Notes under the pieces: model-generated
Database searches by the model: none
What the model was told of the DNA's origin: nothing
Seen by the model: only the letters and a program-made list of their open reading frames with translations
Part shown: positions 33,016-41,438 of the stretch, piece after piece
How the letters are laid out: the number at the start of each line of letters is the position of its first letter
How positions within the stretch are numbered: the stretch's first letter is position 1
Program-made: the position numbers and the translations under genes
Origin: a bacterium
GTDB lineage: Bacteria > Chloroflexota > Dormibacteria > Aeolococcales > Bog-877
DNA: 45,896 nt
NCBI GenBank assembly: GCA_021801645.1
Contig: JAJYXT010000077.1
Location: forward strand, 1 to 45,896
Reading direction: 5' to 3'

Positions 33016-34440
33016 TCAGGCGGGCGCCGGCGGTTCCACAGGTCGGAAGCGGAGGACCTGGACCCGGAGCGGGCGGGGTGGGGCCAGCCAGCATTCAACC
33101 TCGACCTCGCCCCCCTTGCACCGAAGCCCCCAGCTGGCGCGCAGCCGACCGCTGAGAACCGGCGGCGCCACCTGGAGAACGGGGCCGAGGCGCTGCCGCA
33201 GGTCGCGCAGCTCCTCGGCCCGGCGCTCGGCCGGTCGGTCCAGCAACAGGTTGTCCGCCGCCAGCTCGGCCCAGCCCGCTGAGCCTTCGCCCTCGAACAG
33301 AGCGGTGACCCTCTCCTGCACCCAGGACCATTCCGCTGGGGCGTCGGGAGCGGCGGGCGGGACCGCGCCCGCCACCCGTTCGAGCGCCTCGAAGACCGGG
33401 CGGGAGAGGGAGGCGTAGGTGAGGTTGCTGAAGGCGAAAACCCCGACCCCGTTCCGGGGAAGCCACTGGACATGGGAGCCGAACCCGGGCAGGCCGCCCC
33501 CGTGGTAGACCACCCTACCCAGATGGGCGGACTCCGCCACGAACAGCCCCAGACCGTACCCCGAGGGACCTCCCCCAGGCGCCGGATGGTCACGCGGCGG
33601 GACCACGATGTGGCCCCTCTGCATCTCCCGCCTCGAGGACGCCCGGAGCGGGGGTGCCGGCTGGTCCTCCTCCTTCCACGCCGAGAGCTGAAAGCAAACG
33701 TACTTGGCGAAGTCCGCCACCGTGGTCCAAAGCCCGCCCATGGCCCCGAAGGAGCCGTCCCTAAGCGGCGGTTCCTCCACGTACCGGGCGCCTTCCCGGC
33801 GGTATCCCCGCGCCCTCCGGGTCCCCGGCAGGCTGGTGAAGTCGAACACCGAGTCTTCCATCCCCAGCGGCCCCAGCAGCACCTCTCGAGCCAGGTCGGC
33901 CAGCGGCTTCCCGGAGACGCGCCGGGCGACCTGCCCCAGCAGGGCATACCCCAGGTTGGAGTACTCGAAGGCCTCGCCGGGCCGCCTGGTGGGTGCCACC
34001 CCGCCCCGCAGGAGGCGGAGGAAATCCTCGTCCGGGAGCGCCAGCTGGCGGTCCGCCCAGGGGTCGTCCTCCACGAGGCCCGCGGTCATCGTGAGGAGAT
34101 GACTGAGAGTGATGGGCGGGCCGTCCAGCAACTCTGAGCCCAGGCCGGCAGCCTCCGGGAGGTGCCGCTCGAGCGGGTCATCCAGCTGGAGCAGGCCGCG
34201 GTCGCGGAGGGTGAGGACGCACACCGCGGTGAGGCTCTTGGTCATGGAGGCGATCCGGAAGGCGGTGCCCTCCCGAACCGCTTGCCCTCCCGCCTGGTCC
34301 GCCATCCCGAGCTGACCCTGGTGCACCAGCCGGCCCCCGGCGACCACCCCGAAGGCCAGGCCCGGGACCCCGGCCTCCTCGGCGAACCGCCGGAAGATCT
34401 CCTCCAGCCCGAGGGAGGCCAGGCTCGTGTCCATGGTCAT
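33016..34440 (-). CDS. Serine hydrolase, class C beta-lactamase/penicillin-binding fold
   Basis: A 474-residue serine hydrolase. The nucleophile motif is SMTK (SxxK) near residue 66, the YxN motif is YSNLGYALLG, and an HGG motif occurs in VVYHGGGLPGFGSHV. The family includes class C beta-lactamases, D,D-peptidases and esterases; no clear signal peptide is visible, so a cytoplasmic esterase or peptidase is as likely as resistance. A C-terminal domain of roughly 110 residues after the catalytic domain ends with a beta-rich segment. It lies 34 bases after the VOC gene. Confidence 0.85.
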   Translation of the reverse strand: MTMDTSLASLGLEEIFRRFAEEAGVPGLAFGVVAGGRLVHQGQLGMADQAGGQAVREGTAFRIASMTKSLTAVCVLTLRDRGLLQLDDPLERHLPEAAGLGSELLDGPPITLSHLLTMTAGLVEDDPWADRQLALPDEDFLRLLRGGVAPTRRPGEAFEYSNLGYALLGQVARRVSGKPLADLAREVLLGPLGMEDSVFDFTSLPGTRRARGYRREGARYVEEPPLRDGSFGAMGGLWTTVADFAKYVCFQLSAWKEEDQPAPPLRASSRREMQRGHIVVPPRDHPAPGGGPSGYGLGLFVAESAHLGRVVYHGGGLPGFGSHVQWLPRNGVGVFAFSNLTYASLSRPVFEALERVAGAVPPAAPDAPAEWSWVQERVTALFEGEGSAGWAELAADNLLLDRPAERRAEELRDLRQRLGPVLQVAPPVLSGRLRASWGLRCKGGEVEVECWLAPPRPLRVQVLRFRPVEPPAPA

Positions 34441-34474
34441 CCTGGACCGCTGGAAGAAGGCCTCATCGGCCCGC

Positions 34475-34903
34475 TCAGGCCCCCAGCTGGTCGGGAGCTT
34501 CTGGCTGGAGGAACTCCAGCCGGTTGCCGAATGGGTCGTGGGCGTAGAAGCGGCGAAACCCGGGGAAGTCGCCGTCCCACAAGACCTCCACCCCCCCGTT
34601 GGTCAGGCTCCCCGCCAGCTCCTCCAAATTGTTGGTGACCAGGCCCGGGTGGGCTTTGCGGGCGGCCCGGAACTCCTGCTCGACGCCCAGGTGGACCTCC
34701 AGGGAGCGTCCCCGGAACCATGCGCCGCCCCGAGCCCTCAGAACGGGAGGCTTCTCAACCTCAGTCAACCCGAGCAGGCCGTGGTAGAAGCGCCGGGCAT
34801 CCTCCTCACCACCGGGTGGCATCGCCAGCTGCACGTGATGGAGGCGGAAGCCGAAGTCCTGGGCAACCACCGGCACCTTCTGGACGATCTCGGACTCCGG
34901 CAC
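34475..34903 (-). CDS. VOC family protein (glyoxalase/dioxygenase fold)
   Basis: A 142-residue single-domain VOC protein. The beginning LHHVQLAMPPGGEEDARRFYHGLLGLTEVEKP and the end GVEVLWDGDFPGFRRFYAHDPFGNRLEFLQ show the paired beta-alpha-beta motifs, with His, His and Glu in the metal-site positions. Substrates in this family vary widely, so the function is open. It is the first gene of the cluster that includes the serine hydrolase and relA, and is divergent from the ABC exporter genes. Confidence 0.85.
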   Translation of the reverse strand: MPESEIVQKVPVVAQDFGFRLHHVQLAMPPGGEEDARRFYHGLLGLTEVEKPPVLRARGGAWFRGRSLEVHLGVEQEFRAARKAHPGLVTNNLEELAGSLTNGGVEVLWDGDFPGFRRFYAHDPFGNRLEFLQPEAPDQLGA

Positions 34904-35005
34904 CCGAAGAGTATCTCAGACCTCGCTTAGACCCCATCCCGTCACCGGTGGTTGGGGGTGCCACCCTGCAGATCTCGACCGCGAGGTGTGCCCGCGGTCC
35001 GTTGG

Positions 35006-35047
35006 GGGCGTCCCCGGTCGGCGGTCAGAGCGCCGACGGGGGCGCCC
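35006..35047 (+). repeat. GC-rich hairpin in the leader of the ABC exporter genes
   Basis: Arms at 35006-35023 and 35031-35047 pair over 17 positions with one G-U wobble and one bulged G, around a 7-base loop. No T-run follows, so it does not look like a standard terminator. Its place 36 bases before the ABC ATPase start suggests a leader element. Confidence 0.55.
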
Positions 35048-35049
35048 GA

Positions 35050-35079
35050 AATGGCTAGTTTGCGTGGCAGAATGGCTAG
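35050..35079 (+). repeat. Direct repeats of AATGGCTAG, 21 bases apart
   Basis: AATGGCTAG occurs at 35050-35058 and again at 35071-35079, exactly two DNA helical turns apart, ending 3 bases before the ATG at 35083. This geometry fits an operator bound by a regulator on one face of the helix. Confidence 0.55.
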
Positions 35080-35082
35080 AGC

Positions 35083-35757
35083 ATGAGAGCCGACCCGTTC
35101 GACTCCCGCGTGCCCTCCCAGTTGGTGCGGTCGCGCACCCCGGGGCGGCCGGCCCTCCAGGTGGAGGGAGTGGACAAGCGGTTCGGCCGGAAGGAGGTCC
35201 TCCGCGGGATCGACCTCAGCGTTTGGCCCGGAGAGGTGGTCGGGCTGGTGGGCGAGAACGGGTGTGGTAAGACCACACTACTGCGCATCTGCGCCGGCCT
35301 GGCGGCCCCGGACCGGGGGACCGTGCGGATCAGCGGTCGACTGGGCTACTGCCCTCAGCAGCCCGGACTCTTCGACCGGCTCACGGCCGATGAGCACCTG
35401 GCCTACTTCGGGGCCGGCCGCGGCCTGGCCCGGGCGGAGGCGGTGGCCGAGGGCAGGCGGATCCTTGGCTCATTCGGCTTTCCCGCCCGGGAGCGGTCCG
35501 TCGCCGGCCAGCTCTCAGGGGGCACCCGCCAGAAGCTCAACCTGGCGCTGGCTCTCCTGGGGCGCCCGACCGTCCTCCTCCTCGACGAGCCGTACCAGGG
35601 ATTCGACCACGGCGTCTACGTCAACTTCTGGGACCACGTGGACAGCTGGCGAAGCGCTGGCCAGGCCATCCTCGTGGTCACCCACATGCTGGCGGAGCAG
35701 GACCGGGTCGATAGGGTGGTCGACCTGAGCATGGCCCGGGGGGACGGCGCGGGGTGA
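35083..35757 (+). CDS. ABC transporter ATP-binding protein
   Basis: A 224-residue ATPase with Walker A GENGCGKTT near residue 58, Q-loop YCPQQPGLF, signature LSGGTRQKLNLAL and Walker B VLLLDEPYQGFDHG. The D-loop and the H-loop (VVTHMLAEQ) are intact. The first 20 residues form an Arg/Pro-rich extension. It pairs with the downstream permease (GTGA overlap) as a type-2 exporter. Regulation probably involves the hairpin and repeats just upstream. Confidence 0.9.
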   Translation: MRADPFDSRVPSQLVRSRTPGRPALQVEGVDKRFGRKEVLRGIDLSVWPGEVVGLVGENGCGKTTLLRICAGLAAPDRGTVRISGRLGYCPQQPGLFDRLTADEHLAYFGAGRGLARAEAVAEGRRILGSFGFPARERSVAGQLSGGTRQKLNLALALLGRPTVLLLDEPYQGFDHGVYVNFWDHVDSWRSAGQAILVVTHMLAEQDRVDRVVDLSMARGDGAG

Positions 35758-36455
35758 GCTTCTGGCGTCACGTCCTCACCGCCGCGGAGATGCAGGGACG
35801 GCAACTGGGCCGGCGTCGCGTCTCCCTCCTCATCGTGGTGGCCCTGCCAGTGGCGCTGTATCTGAGCCAGGATGCCAGCAGCCCCGAGAACGCCATCGGC
35901 TTCGGAGCCCTGGGGGTGGCCTGGGCCCTGGCCACCACCGCCCTCTTCGCCGCGCTTTCGGCGCGCGAGTCGGAGCCCCGGCTGATCCTTTCCGGCTACA
36001 GTTCGGCGGAGCTGCTCCTGGGACGGCTGCTGGTCCTTCTCCTGGGTGGCTTCGTGCTGTGCGCGCTGGCCGCGGTGGCCATGGGGCTCATCTCCAAACC
36101 GGTTTCCGAGGGCGACATGCTCGCCGCCTGCGCCCTGGTGGCGGTGATCAGCGTGCCCCTCGGCCTGGCGGTGGGAGCGGTCCTGCCCACGGATCTCGAG
36201 GGGACCCTGGTGATCATCGGAGCGGTGGGGGTTCAGCTCTCCCTGCCCCAGAACTCCGCCGCCAACCTGGCGTTGCCGCTGGACGCCCCAATCCAGTTCG
36301 CCTCCCGCGCCGGAGGGTTCACGGGAAGCGCGCCCGGGCTTATGCTGCTGCAGGCCGGCCTCTACACGGCGGCGCTGATTCTCATCTCCATGGTCGCCTG
36401 GTCCCGAAGGGTGGGCCGGCGCCGTGAGGTGGCGATCCAGGCGGAGGGCGGGTGA
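35754..36455 (+). CDS. ABC-2-type transporter permease
   Basis: A 233-residue membrane protein with about six hydrophobic helices (VSLLIVVALPVALYL, IGFGALGVAWALATTALFAALSA, LLLGRLLVLLLGGFVLCALAAVAMG and others). It fits the ABC-2 membrane-subunit pattern and pairs with the preceding ATPase gene, whose last bases it overlaps. The substrate is unknown. It converges on the DrrB-like gene, with 35 bases between stops. Confidence 0.75.
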   Translation: MSFWRHVLTAAEMQGRQLGRRRVSLLIVVALPVALYLSQDASSPENAIGFGALGVAWALATTALFAALSARESEPRLILSGYSSAELLLGRLLVLLLGGFVLCALAAVAMGLISKPVSEGDMLAACALVAVISVPLGLAVGAVLPTDLEGTLVIIGAVGVQLSLPQNSAANLALPLDAPIQFASRAGGFTGSAPGLMLLQAGLYTAALILISMVAWSRRVGRRREVAIQAEGG

Positions 36456-36490
36456 GCTAAACGCGCCCCCTCTGGGCTCGGGCCTCTGCC

Positions 36491-37390
36491 TCAGTCCCGC
36501 TTGCGCAGCTGGGCTATCGCCAGGCCCAGCACGGTGACGCCGATCACCGCGACGATGCCCACGTCCAAGAGCAGGGGTAGGGTGTAGCTCCCGATCGTCA
36601 CCTGGGCGGCGTTGATGAAGGGGGCCGGGTAGCCCGAGTTGCTGAACAGCGACACCCGAACAGGGGCGATCGCGTAGGTGACGGGGTCGAAGCGGGTGAG
36701 GACCGCCATCCAGGTGGGCAGGCCCTTCAGGGGGAAGAGCGCCCCGCTCAGGAAGAGCATGGGCATCATGAGGAAGTTCATCACCACCTGGAAGCCCTGC
36801 ATGGACTTCATCCGGGAGGCGATGGCGATCCCGAAGGCGCTGAGGGAGACGGCGAGGAGGAGAAGCAGCGCCAGCATCTCCAAGACTCCCAGGACCGAGA
36901 GCCGCACGCCGACGATGGGGGCGAAGATCAGCATGATGATCCCCCCGATCATCGCCTGGCTGGCGCCGCTGAGCGCCTTGCCCACGGCGACCGCGGAGCG
37001 GTCGATGGGAGCCACCAGGATCTCGCGCAGGAAGCCGAACTCCCGGTCCCAGACGATCTGCATGGCGCTGAAGATGGAGGTCATGAGGACCGTCATCCCG
37101 ATCACCCCGGGGAACATGAACTCGAGATAGGTGGTGTGGGGAGGCAGGACACCGGAGCCAGCCCCGAAGGCGGAGCTCAGCCCCACCCCGAAGACCACCA
37201 GGAAGAGGATCGGCTGAGCCAGGGATCCGATCAGCCTGGCGCGGTCGCGGGTGAAGCGCAGGATGTCGCGGTACCAGATGATGAAGACCGACTGCCAGAA
37301 GGGCACCCGAACGCGGATGCCGGTGGAGCCCAGGGCGGCGGCTGAGGCTTCCTGCTCCACCACCGGAGAGCTGGCGGTCGCGTTGGTCAT
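36491..37390 (-). CDS. ABC-2-type permease, DrrB-like
   Basis: A 299-residue membrane protein of the daunorubicin-exporter permease type. IIWYRDILRFTRDRARLIGSLAQPILFLVVFGVGLSS and MFPGVIGMTVLMTSIFSAMQIVWDREFGFLREILVAPIDRSAVAVGKALSG are the family hallmarks. Six helices are visible. It overlaps the ATPase gene by 4 bases (ATGA), so I prefer the ATG at 37390 over that at 37408. With the DrrA-like ATPase it forms an efflux system for an unknown, probably hydrophobic, compound. Confidence 0.9.
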   Translation of the reverse strand: MTNATASSPVVEQEASAAALGSTGIRVRVPFWQSVFIIWYRDILRFTRDRARLIGSLAQPILFLVVFGVGLSSAFGAGSGVLPPHTTYLEFMFPGVIGMTVLMTSIFSAMQIVWDREFGFLREILVAPIDRSAVAVGKALSGASQAMIGGIIMLIFAPIVGVRLSVLGVLEMLALLLLLAVSLSAFGIAIASRMKSMQGFQVVMNFLMMPMLFLSGALFPLKGLPTWMAVLTRFDPVTYAIAPVRVSLFSNSGYPAPFINAAQVTIGSYTLPLLLDVGIVAVIGVTVLGLAIAQLRKRD

Positions 37391-38382
37391 CTCCGTCCTC
37401 CCTGCCACCTCTGGGCCATTGCTCGGTGCAGCGCCCCGGCCGAGTCAACCTCCTCATCCCGGATCGCCCGACCGGTCAACTTGAGGAAGACGTCGTCGAG
37501 GCTGGGGCGCCGCACGGTCACCGTCTTCACCTCCACGTCCAGCGCCCGCACCAGCTGGGGCACGAACTCGGGGCCATTGGGGACGTCGACCCTCAGGGTG
37601 CCGTCGTCCGAGGTCACCGCGGCACCCATGCGGGAGGTGATCTGCTCGGCGGCACGCTGGTTGTCCGAGGTGGTGACCACCACCACGTCACCCCCCATCT
37701 GGTCCTTCAGCTCATCCGGTGTCCCGAGGGCCACGATCCGACCGTGGTCGATGACCGCGATCCGGTCGCACCACTCGGCCTCCTCCATGTAGTGCGTGGT
37801 CATGAAGATGGTGGTGCCGGTCTGGGCCCTGATCTCCCGGAGGTGATCCCATACGGTGGCCCGGGTCTGGGGATCCAGACCAATGGTGGGCTCGTCGAGG
37901 AAGAGGACCTCGGGGTGGTGGAGCACTCCCCGGGCGATCTCCAGCCGGCGCTTCATACCGCCGGAGTAGGTGATCACCTGAACGTCCGCGCGATCCTCCA
38001 GCCCGACCATCTCCAGCGCCGCCCGGATCCGCTCCGAGCGCTGGTGCCGGGGCACTCCGTAGGCCAGGGCATGGAAGTACAGGTTCTGCCGCGCCGTGAG
38101 CTGGTTGTCCAGCGAGGGGTCCTGGAACACGAGGCCGATGCGGGAGCGCACCTCCTGGGGATGGCGGGCGACGTCCCATCCGGCGACGGTGGCTGACCCC
38201 GCCGTCTTGTCCACCAGGGTGCAGAGGATGGAGATGGTGGTGGACTTGCCCGCCCCGTTAGGTCCCAAAAAGCCGAAGATCTCGCCGCGATGGACGTCCA
38301 GGTCGATTCCCCGCACCGCCTCCACTGGCCCGTAGCGCTTCACCAGCCCCCGGACAGTGATCACATCCCCCTGGTCAGCCAT
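37387..38382 (-). CDS. ABC transporter ATP-binding protein, DrrA-like
   Basis: A 331-residue ATPase with Walker A GPNGAGKST, Q-loop VFQDPSLDNQLTARQNL, signature YSGGMKRRLEIARGV, Walker B VLFLDEPTIGLDP and H-loop MTTHYMEEAEWCD. The C-terminal extension of about 90 residues, including RRPSLDDVFLKLTGRAIRD, matches the DrrA family rather than simple exporter ATPases. It lies downstream of marR and upstream of the DrrB-like permease. Confidence 0.9.
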   Translation of the reverse strand: MADQGDVITVRGLVKRYGPVEAVRGIDLDVHRGEIFGFLGPNGAGKSTTISILCTLVDKTAGSATVAGWDVARHPQEVRSRIGLVFQDPSLDNQLTARQNLYFHALAYGVPRHQRSERIRAALEMVGLEDRADVQVITYSGGMKRRLEIARGVLHHPEVLFLDEPTIGLDPQTRATVWDHLREIRAQTGTTIFMTTHYMEEAEWCDRIAVIDHGRIVALGTPDELKDQMGGDVVVVTTSDNQRAAEQITSRMGAAVTSDDGTLRVDVPNGPEFVPQLVRALDVEVKTVTVRRPSLDDVFLKLTGRAIRDEEVDSAGALHRAMAQRWQGGRR

Positions 38383-38445
38383 GCTGCACCCCTTCTCCTT
38401 CTCCGGCTAGCCGCGTCAACACACTGTGCCAGCGGCCCCCCGCGC

Positions 38446-38970
38446 TCACGACGCAACCTCCGCCAGGGGGTCGGGAAGGTCCGGTGGTGAGGGGGGATCG
38501 GCCGTAGCCTCACTGGTCTGGGGGTCACGGAGCACCGCCGCCTCCAGGGCGTCGAGGGCCCTGCTCACCGTCGAGCGCTGGTCCGGTGTCAGGAGACCCA
38601 GGCGACCCGCCAGCCAGATGTTGTCGATCCGCTTCCGCTCCGCCAACCGTTGGCGCCCCGCCGGGGTTGCCTCGACGAGCACCCCCCTTCGGTCCCGGGA
38701 GTTGGGTCGGCGCAGGACCAGCCCCGCCTCCTCGAGGCGATCCACGAGGCGGGTGGCGGCGGATGGGGGCAGGTGCTCAGCTAGGGCCAGCTCTCCCATC
38801 GACAGCCCCCGCCTGAAGACCACGGTCGCCAGCGCCGAGTAGAGCTCGATGCTGAGTCCCAGAGTGTCCCGGCGATGCAACTGGCGACGAAGCCGGATCA
38901 TCACCATCCGGAGCCGCTCCGCCTCTCCGGTGAGCTCAGGGTCAGCCTCGGTGGCACTTCTCTCCGTCAC
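38446..38970 (-). CDS. MarR family transcriptional regulator
   Basis: A 174-residue winged-helix regulator. The recognition region MGELALAEHLPPSAATRLVDRLEEAGLVLRRPNSRDRRGVLVEATPAGRQRLAERK is typical of MarR. The start is GTG at 38970. It probably represses itself and the drrAB-like genes, which follow after 63 bases, and responds to the exported compound. A palindromic site lies 20 bases upstream. Confidence 0.9.
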   Translation of the reverse strand: MTERSATEADPELTGEAERLRMVMIRLRRQLHRRDTLGLSIELYSALATVVFRRGLSMGELALAEHLPPSAATRLVDRLEEAGLVLRRPNSRDRRGVLVEATPAGRQRLAERKRIDNIWLAGRLGLLTPDQRSTVSRALDALEAAVLRDPQTSEATADPPSPPDLPDPLAEVAS

Positions 38971-38989
38971 GACCGGCCCACAGTGTTAC

Positions 38990-39002
38990 TTGCCATATGC
39001 AA
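38990..39002. promoter_or_regulatory. Candidate MarR operator
   Basis: TTGC-N5-GCAA (38990-39002) is a near-perfect inverted repeat of the kind MarR dimers bind. A minus-strand GATAAT (39010-39005) lies just upstream, so the site would overlap the transcription start of marR. The -35 is weak or absent. Confidence 0.45.
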
Positions 39003-39570
39003 AGATTATCACAGTCAAGCATCCGGGGCTAGGGGCCGCCATTCCGGAGCCCATGCTCGGCCCGACCCCGCTTGGGCACGATCTCCAACATCTATCTTCT
39101 GGTCCCCGGCCATGTGGGTGGGTACCGCCCTCGAGTTTCCGGACCACTTTCCCCCTTGGCCCACGTTCGCAGCTCGTGGCAGGCAGGTCAGCCATCGGGC
39201 CGTCTGCGCCAGGGCCGCCACAGCCCCCTCGCCGTGGTCCCGGACGCGATCCGCATGAGTTTGATACGCCCGATTCCTACGTCGCAGGCGAGCCGGGCAC
39301 CGTCTCTGGGGACGGCCAGGAATAGCCGATGGATCAGCCGCCGCCCCGCCGACCCTGGAGGTCCCATCCCGGGGGGCGGATCAGCACTCGCGGTTGGGCG
39401 GGCCGCCACTCGTGCTGCCGACGCTTGGCAGCATCTCCCCGCTCCTGCGCGATTCCCCGTGGCGTCGACGCGCAGGCCGCGGACCTCAGGCCTCGGGGCA
39501 ACGACCACGACGGCGTCTCTGGCCCGTACGCCCGTCTCGCCGACGGCGGCGCCCAGGGATTGGGAGGCGC

Positions 39571-39595
39571 TTGACCGGGACCTGTCGAGTACAAT
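39571..39595 (+). promoter_or_regulatory. Promoter-like elements before the DUF1905 gene
   Basis: TACAAT at 39590-39595 is a good -10 hexamer. TTGACC at 39571-39576 resembles a -35, but the spacer is only 13 bases, shorter than the usual 16-18. The start codon lies 36 bases downstream of the -10. Confidence 0.3.
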
Positions 39596-39631
39596 CCCCC
39601 TTCCCCAGCCACCCTGCCAACGAAAGGACAC

Positions 39632-40165
39632 ATGACCAGCTCCCGATTTCAAGCCCAGGTAGAAAGCATCAAGGGGTCGGCCGTGATCCGCCTGCCCGCC
39701 GCCGAGAGCGCCAAGCTGCCGTCGCGCGGGCAAGTCTCGGTTGTGGGGAGCCTAGAGGGGCTCCCATTGCAGACCGTGCTGGAGCCGGACGGACGGTCGG
39801 GCCACTGGATGAAGGTCGATCCCGGCTGGGAGGCTGCCAGCAGGGTCAGGGCCGGTCAGTCCGCGACGGTCGAGATCGAGCCGACGAGGAGCTGGCCCGA
39901 GCCCGTCGTGCCGGCCGACCTCGAGCTGGCGCTGGCCGCAGCTCCCGATCGGGGGCGCATGACCTGGCACGAGATCACACCCATGGCCCGCTGGGAGTGG
40001 GTCCGGTGGGTGAGCGCGACCAGGAGCCCGGACACCCGCAGGCGCCGGGTCGAGGTCAGCGTTTCCAAGTTGAGCAGCGGCAAGCGCCGGCCATGTTGCT
40101 TCGACCTGTCAGCGTGCACCGACCCCGAGTTGTCGCGAAACGGGGCGCTGCTCGACCCCGACTGA
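39632..40165 (+). CDS. DUF1905 / YdeI-like protein
   Basis: A 177-residue protein with an N-terminal DUF1905 beta-barrel (FQAQVESIKGSAVIRLPAAESAKLPSRGQVSVVGSL, then WMKVDPGW) and a C-terminal YdeI/OmpD-associated-like helical segment (DLELALAAAP, then TWHEITPMARWEWVRWVSATRSPDTRRRRV). Related YdeI proteins are linked to envelope protection, but the function is not settled. A GAAAGGA ribosome-binding site lies 6 bases before the ATG. It is convergent with the DUF1801 gene, 224 bases away. Confidence 0.8.
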   Translation: MTSSRFQAQVESIKGSAVIRLPAAESAKLPSRGQVSVVGSLEGLPLQTVLEPDGRSGHWMKVDPGWEAASRVRAGQSATVEIEPTRSWPEPVVPADLELALAAAPDRGRMTWHEITPMARWEWVRWVSATRSPDTRRRRVEVSVSKLSSGKRRPCCFDLSACTDPELSRNGALLDPD

Positions 40166-40389
40166 GATCGGGACGAGGGGCAGGCCGCCCTGCGGTCTCG
40201 GGGGCGGGCAGCGCCGCCTGCACCGTTCGAGGTCTGGCTTGAGTCACCTCCCTACTGTTGCCGTCCTCCGGCTCCGGGTGCCCGCTCAAGGCGGTGCGGC
40301 CGCGCCATACCCGAGACGATTGGGGGGATGGCGCGGTCAGCCAGTTTGTAGGGCCCAGGTCCTCATCACCCCTGAGTGGCAGGCCAGGC

Positions 40390-40815
40390 TCACCGCTTCT
40401 TCCGACTTTGTGCGTTCAGTGTCACCGCCTCCCGGACCAGCGCCGCGAGGGCAGGCTCATTGACTTCGTCGCCCTCTCGGAAGTCCACTGCTCGGACGGT
40501 GCGGCTGTCCATTCGCGTGTTGAATATGCCGCCGGGATCCTCCAACCAAGCACCCTTGGGGAAAGTCAGTCTCACCGCGCTTTTGAGGACGTCCGCGACG
40601 CAGACTATCCCGTCGCGCGACCACACCGGGACCCCCGTTGGTCGGGATGGCTTTCTCCACTTCACCTCTTCCTGGATCCCTGGATCGGCCAAGCGAATGC
40701 AATCTCGCAGGAGGGCCAGGGTCGGCCCCTTCCAGCCTCCTGCCTGGGCCACGATGGCGTCGATCTGCTCTGACTCTGTCAGGTCCCCCTGAGAGCCGGC
40801 GGCCTCGCGATTCAT
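40390..40815 (-). CDS. DUF1801 domain protein
   Basis: A 141-residue protein. LLRDCIRLADPGIQEEVKWRKPSRPTGVPVWSRDGIVCVADVLKSAVRLTFPKGAWLEDPGGIFN is the DUF1801 (YdhG-like) core, with the usual EEVKW and LTFPKG features. It fits a frataxin-like fold reported for this family; the function is unknown. Short, probably monocistronic. Confidence 0.8.
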   Translation of the reverse strand: MNREAAGSQGDLTESEQIDAIVAQAGGWKGPTLALLRDCIRLADPGIQEEVKWRKPSRPTGVPVWSRDGIVCVADVLKSAVRLTFPKGAWLEDPGGIFNTRMDSRTVRAVDFREGDEVNEPALAALVREAVTLNAQSRKKR

Positions 40816-41168
40816 CTCCTCGCCCCGTCACAGAGGGTACGTCCGGATACTACTTGGAGGGCGGCGGTGCTGCGTCTCCGCAAGATGCTCCGTAGCGCCG
40901 ATTGAAAGGATGCCCTGAGCGGTGGCTGATTGATCAAGATGAGGGGACCCCGTTTGTCAGTTCAGGTGTGCCAGTCTCGGGGGCCAGGGTGGTGCCGGCC
41001 GGTACCCGACACTCCCGGGCAGGAAGGCAGTGACCCGAGCCATCAACTTCTCGGCGGTCTTGCTCCACACTCACGGTGATACAACAAGGCCCAGTGGCAC
41101 CAGACAACGGCGTCGTCGCAAGGTTCGCAGATGGCCCCGACGCACCTCACGCTGGCCCGGGTAACTAA
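40816..41168. other. Non-coding stretch between DUF1801 and the small membrane protein gene
   Basis: About 350 bases between two divergent genes. A TTGATCAA palindrome lies near 40931-40940. I see no gene, tRNA or strong promoter. Confidence 0.4.
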
Positions 41169-41336
41169 GTGAATGGGAGGGGCCCTCTGGTCGCCTACGT
41201 GGTGCTGCTGGTGATAGTCGTAGTGGGCGTCGACGTCTTGTTCTTCCGGAACCGTTTCTGGGAACGGCTGCTGGCAAACGTCGGCATCGTTCTGGTGTTT
41301 GCGGCCTTCGCCCTGAGGTTCCTGAGGAAGCCGTGA
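41169..41336 (+). CDS. Small membrane protein (55 residues)
   Basis: Translation from the GTG at 41169 gives a 55-residue protein: a hydrophobic helix (LVAYVVLLVIVVVGVDVLFF), the charged segment RNRFWERL, and a second helix (LLANVGIVLVFAAFALRFL) ending in RKP. The VDVLFFRNRFWERL and NVGIVLVF features match small two-helix proteins that I recall from actinobacteria and relatives, so it is likely real despite its size. A stop lies directly before the GTG; an internal GTG at about 41199 is an alternative. It lies 102 bases upstream of the photolyase gene, in the same direction. Confidence 0.6.
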   Translation: MNGRGPLVAYVVLLVIVVVGVDVLFFRNRFWERLLANVGIVLVFAAFALRFLRKP

Positions 41337-41438
41337 ACTCGGTCCCACGCACCGCGACATCGTACCCTTGCCCCGGTTAGTGAATTCCCTGGGAGGCGGT
41401 CGGCCGGTCGGTTTCGGCCCCGACCCCAGCTGAGTCCC

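Larger units (their letters stand above)
38971..39631. other. Long non-coding stretch between marR and the DUF1905 gene
   Basis: About 660 bases. The left end holds the marR control region and the right end the promoter-like site of the next gene. The middle has overlapping open frames on both strands (up to 187 codons), none of which resembles a protein I know. It may contain a decayed gene. Confidence 0.4.

Noticed and set aside
31129-33282. Long open frame of 717 codons on the plus strand
   Set aside because: It is antisense to relA, with Gly/His/Gln/Leu-rich low-complexity content typical of high-GC shadow frames.
35060-35115. tRNA-like string with a D-arm-like GGCAGAATGGCTAGAGC and a T-loop-like GTTCGACTCCC
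   Set aside because: Only about 55 bases long, the T-stem and acceptor arms do not pair, there is no anticodon arm, and the ABC ATPase gene starts inside it.
35616-37457. Minus-strand open frame of 613 codons
   Set aside because: It overlaps two permease genes with clear family features in other frames and shows only His/Arg/Gly-rich composition.
39072-39733. Overlapping open frames on both strands (187 and 181 codons) before and across the DUF1905 start
   Set aside because: Neither resembles a known family, and the minus frame overlaps the DUF1905 gene. A decayed gene is possible but cannot be shown.
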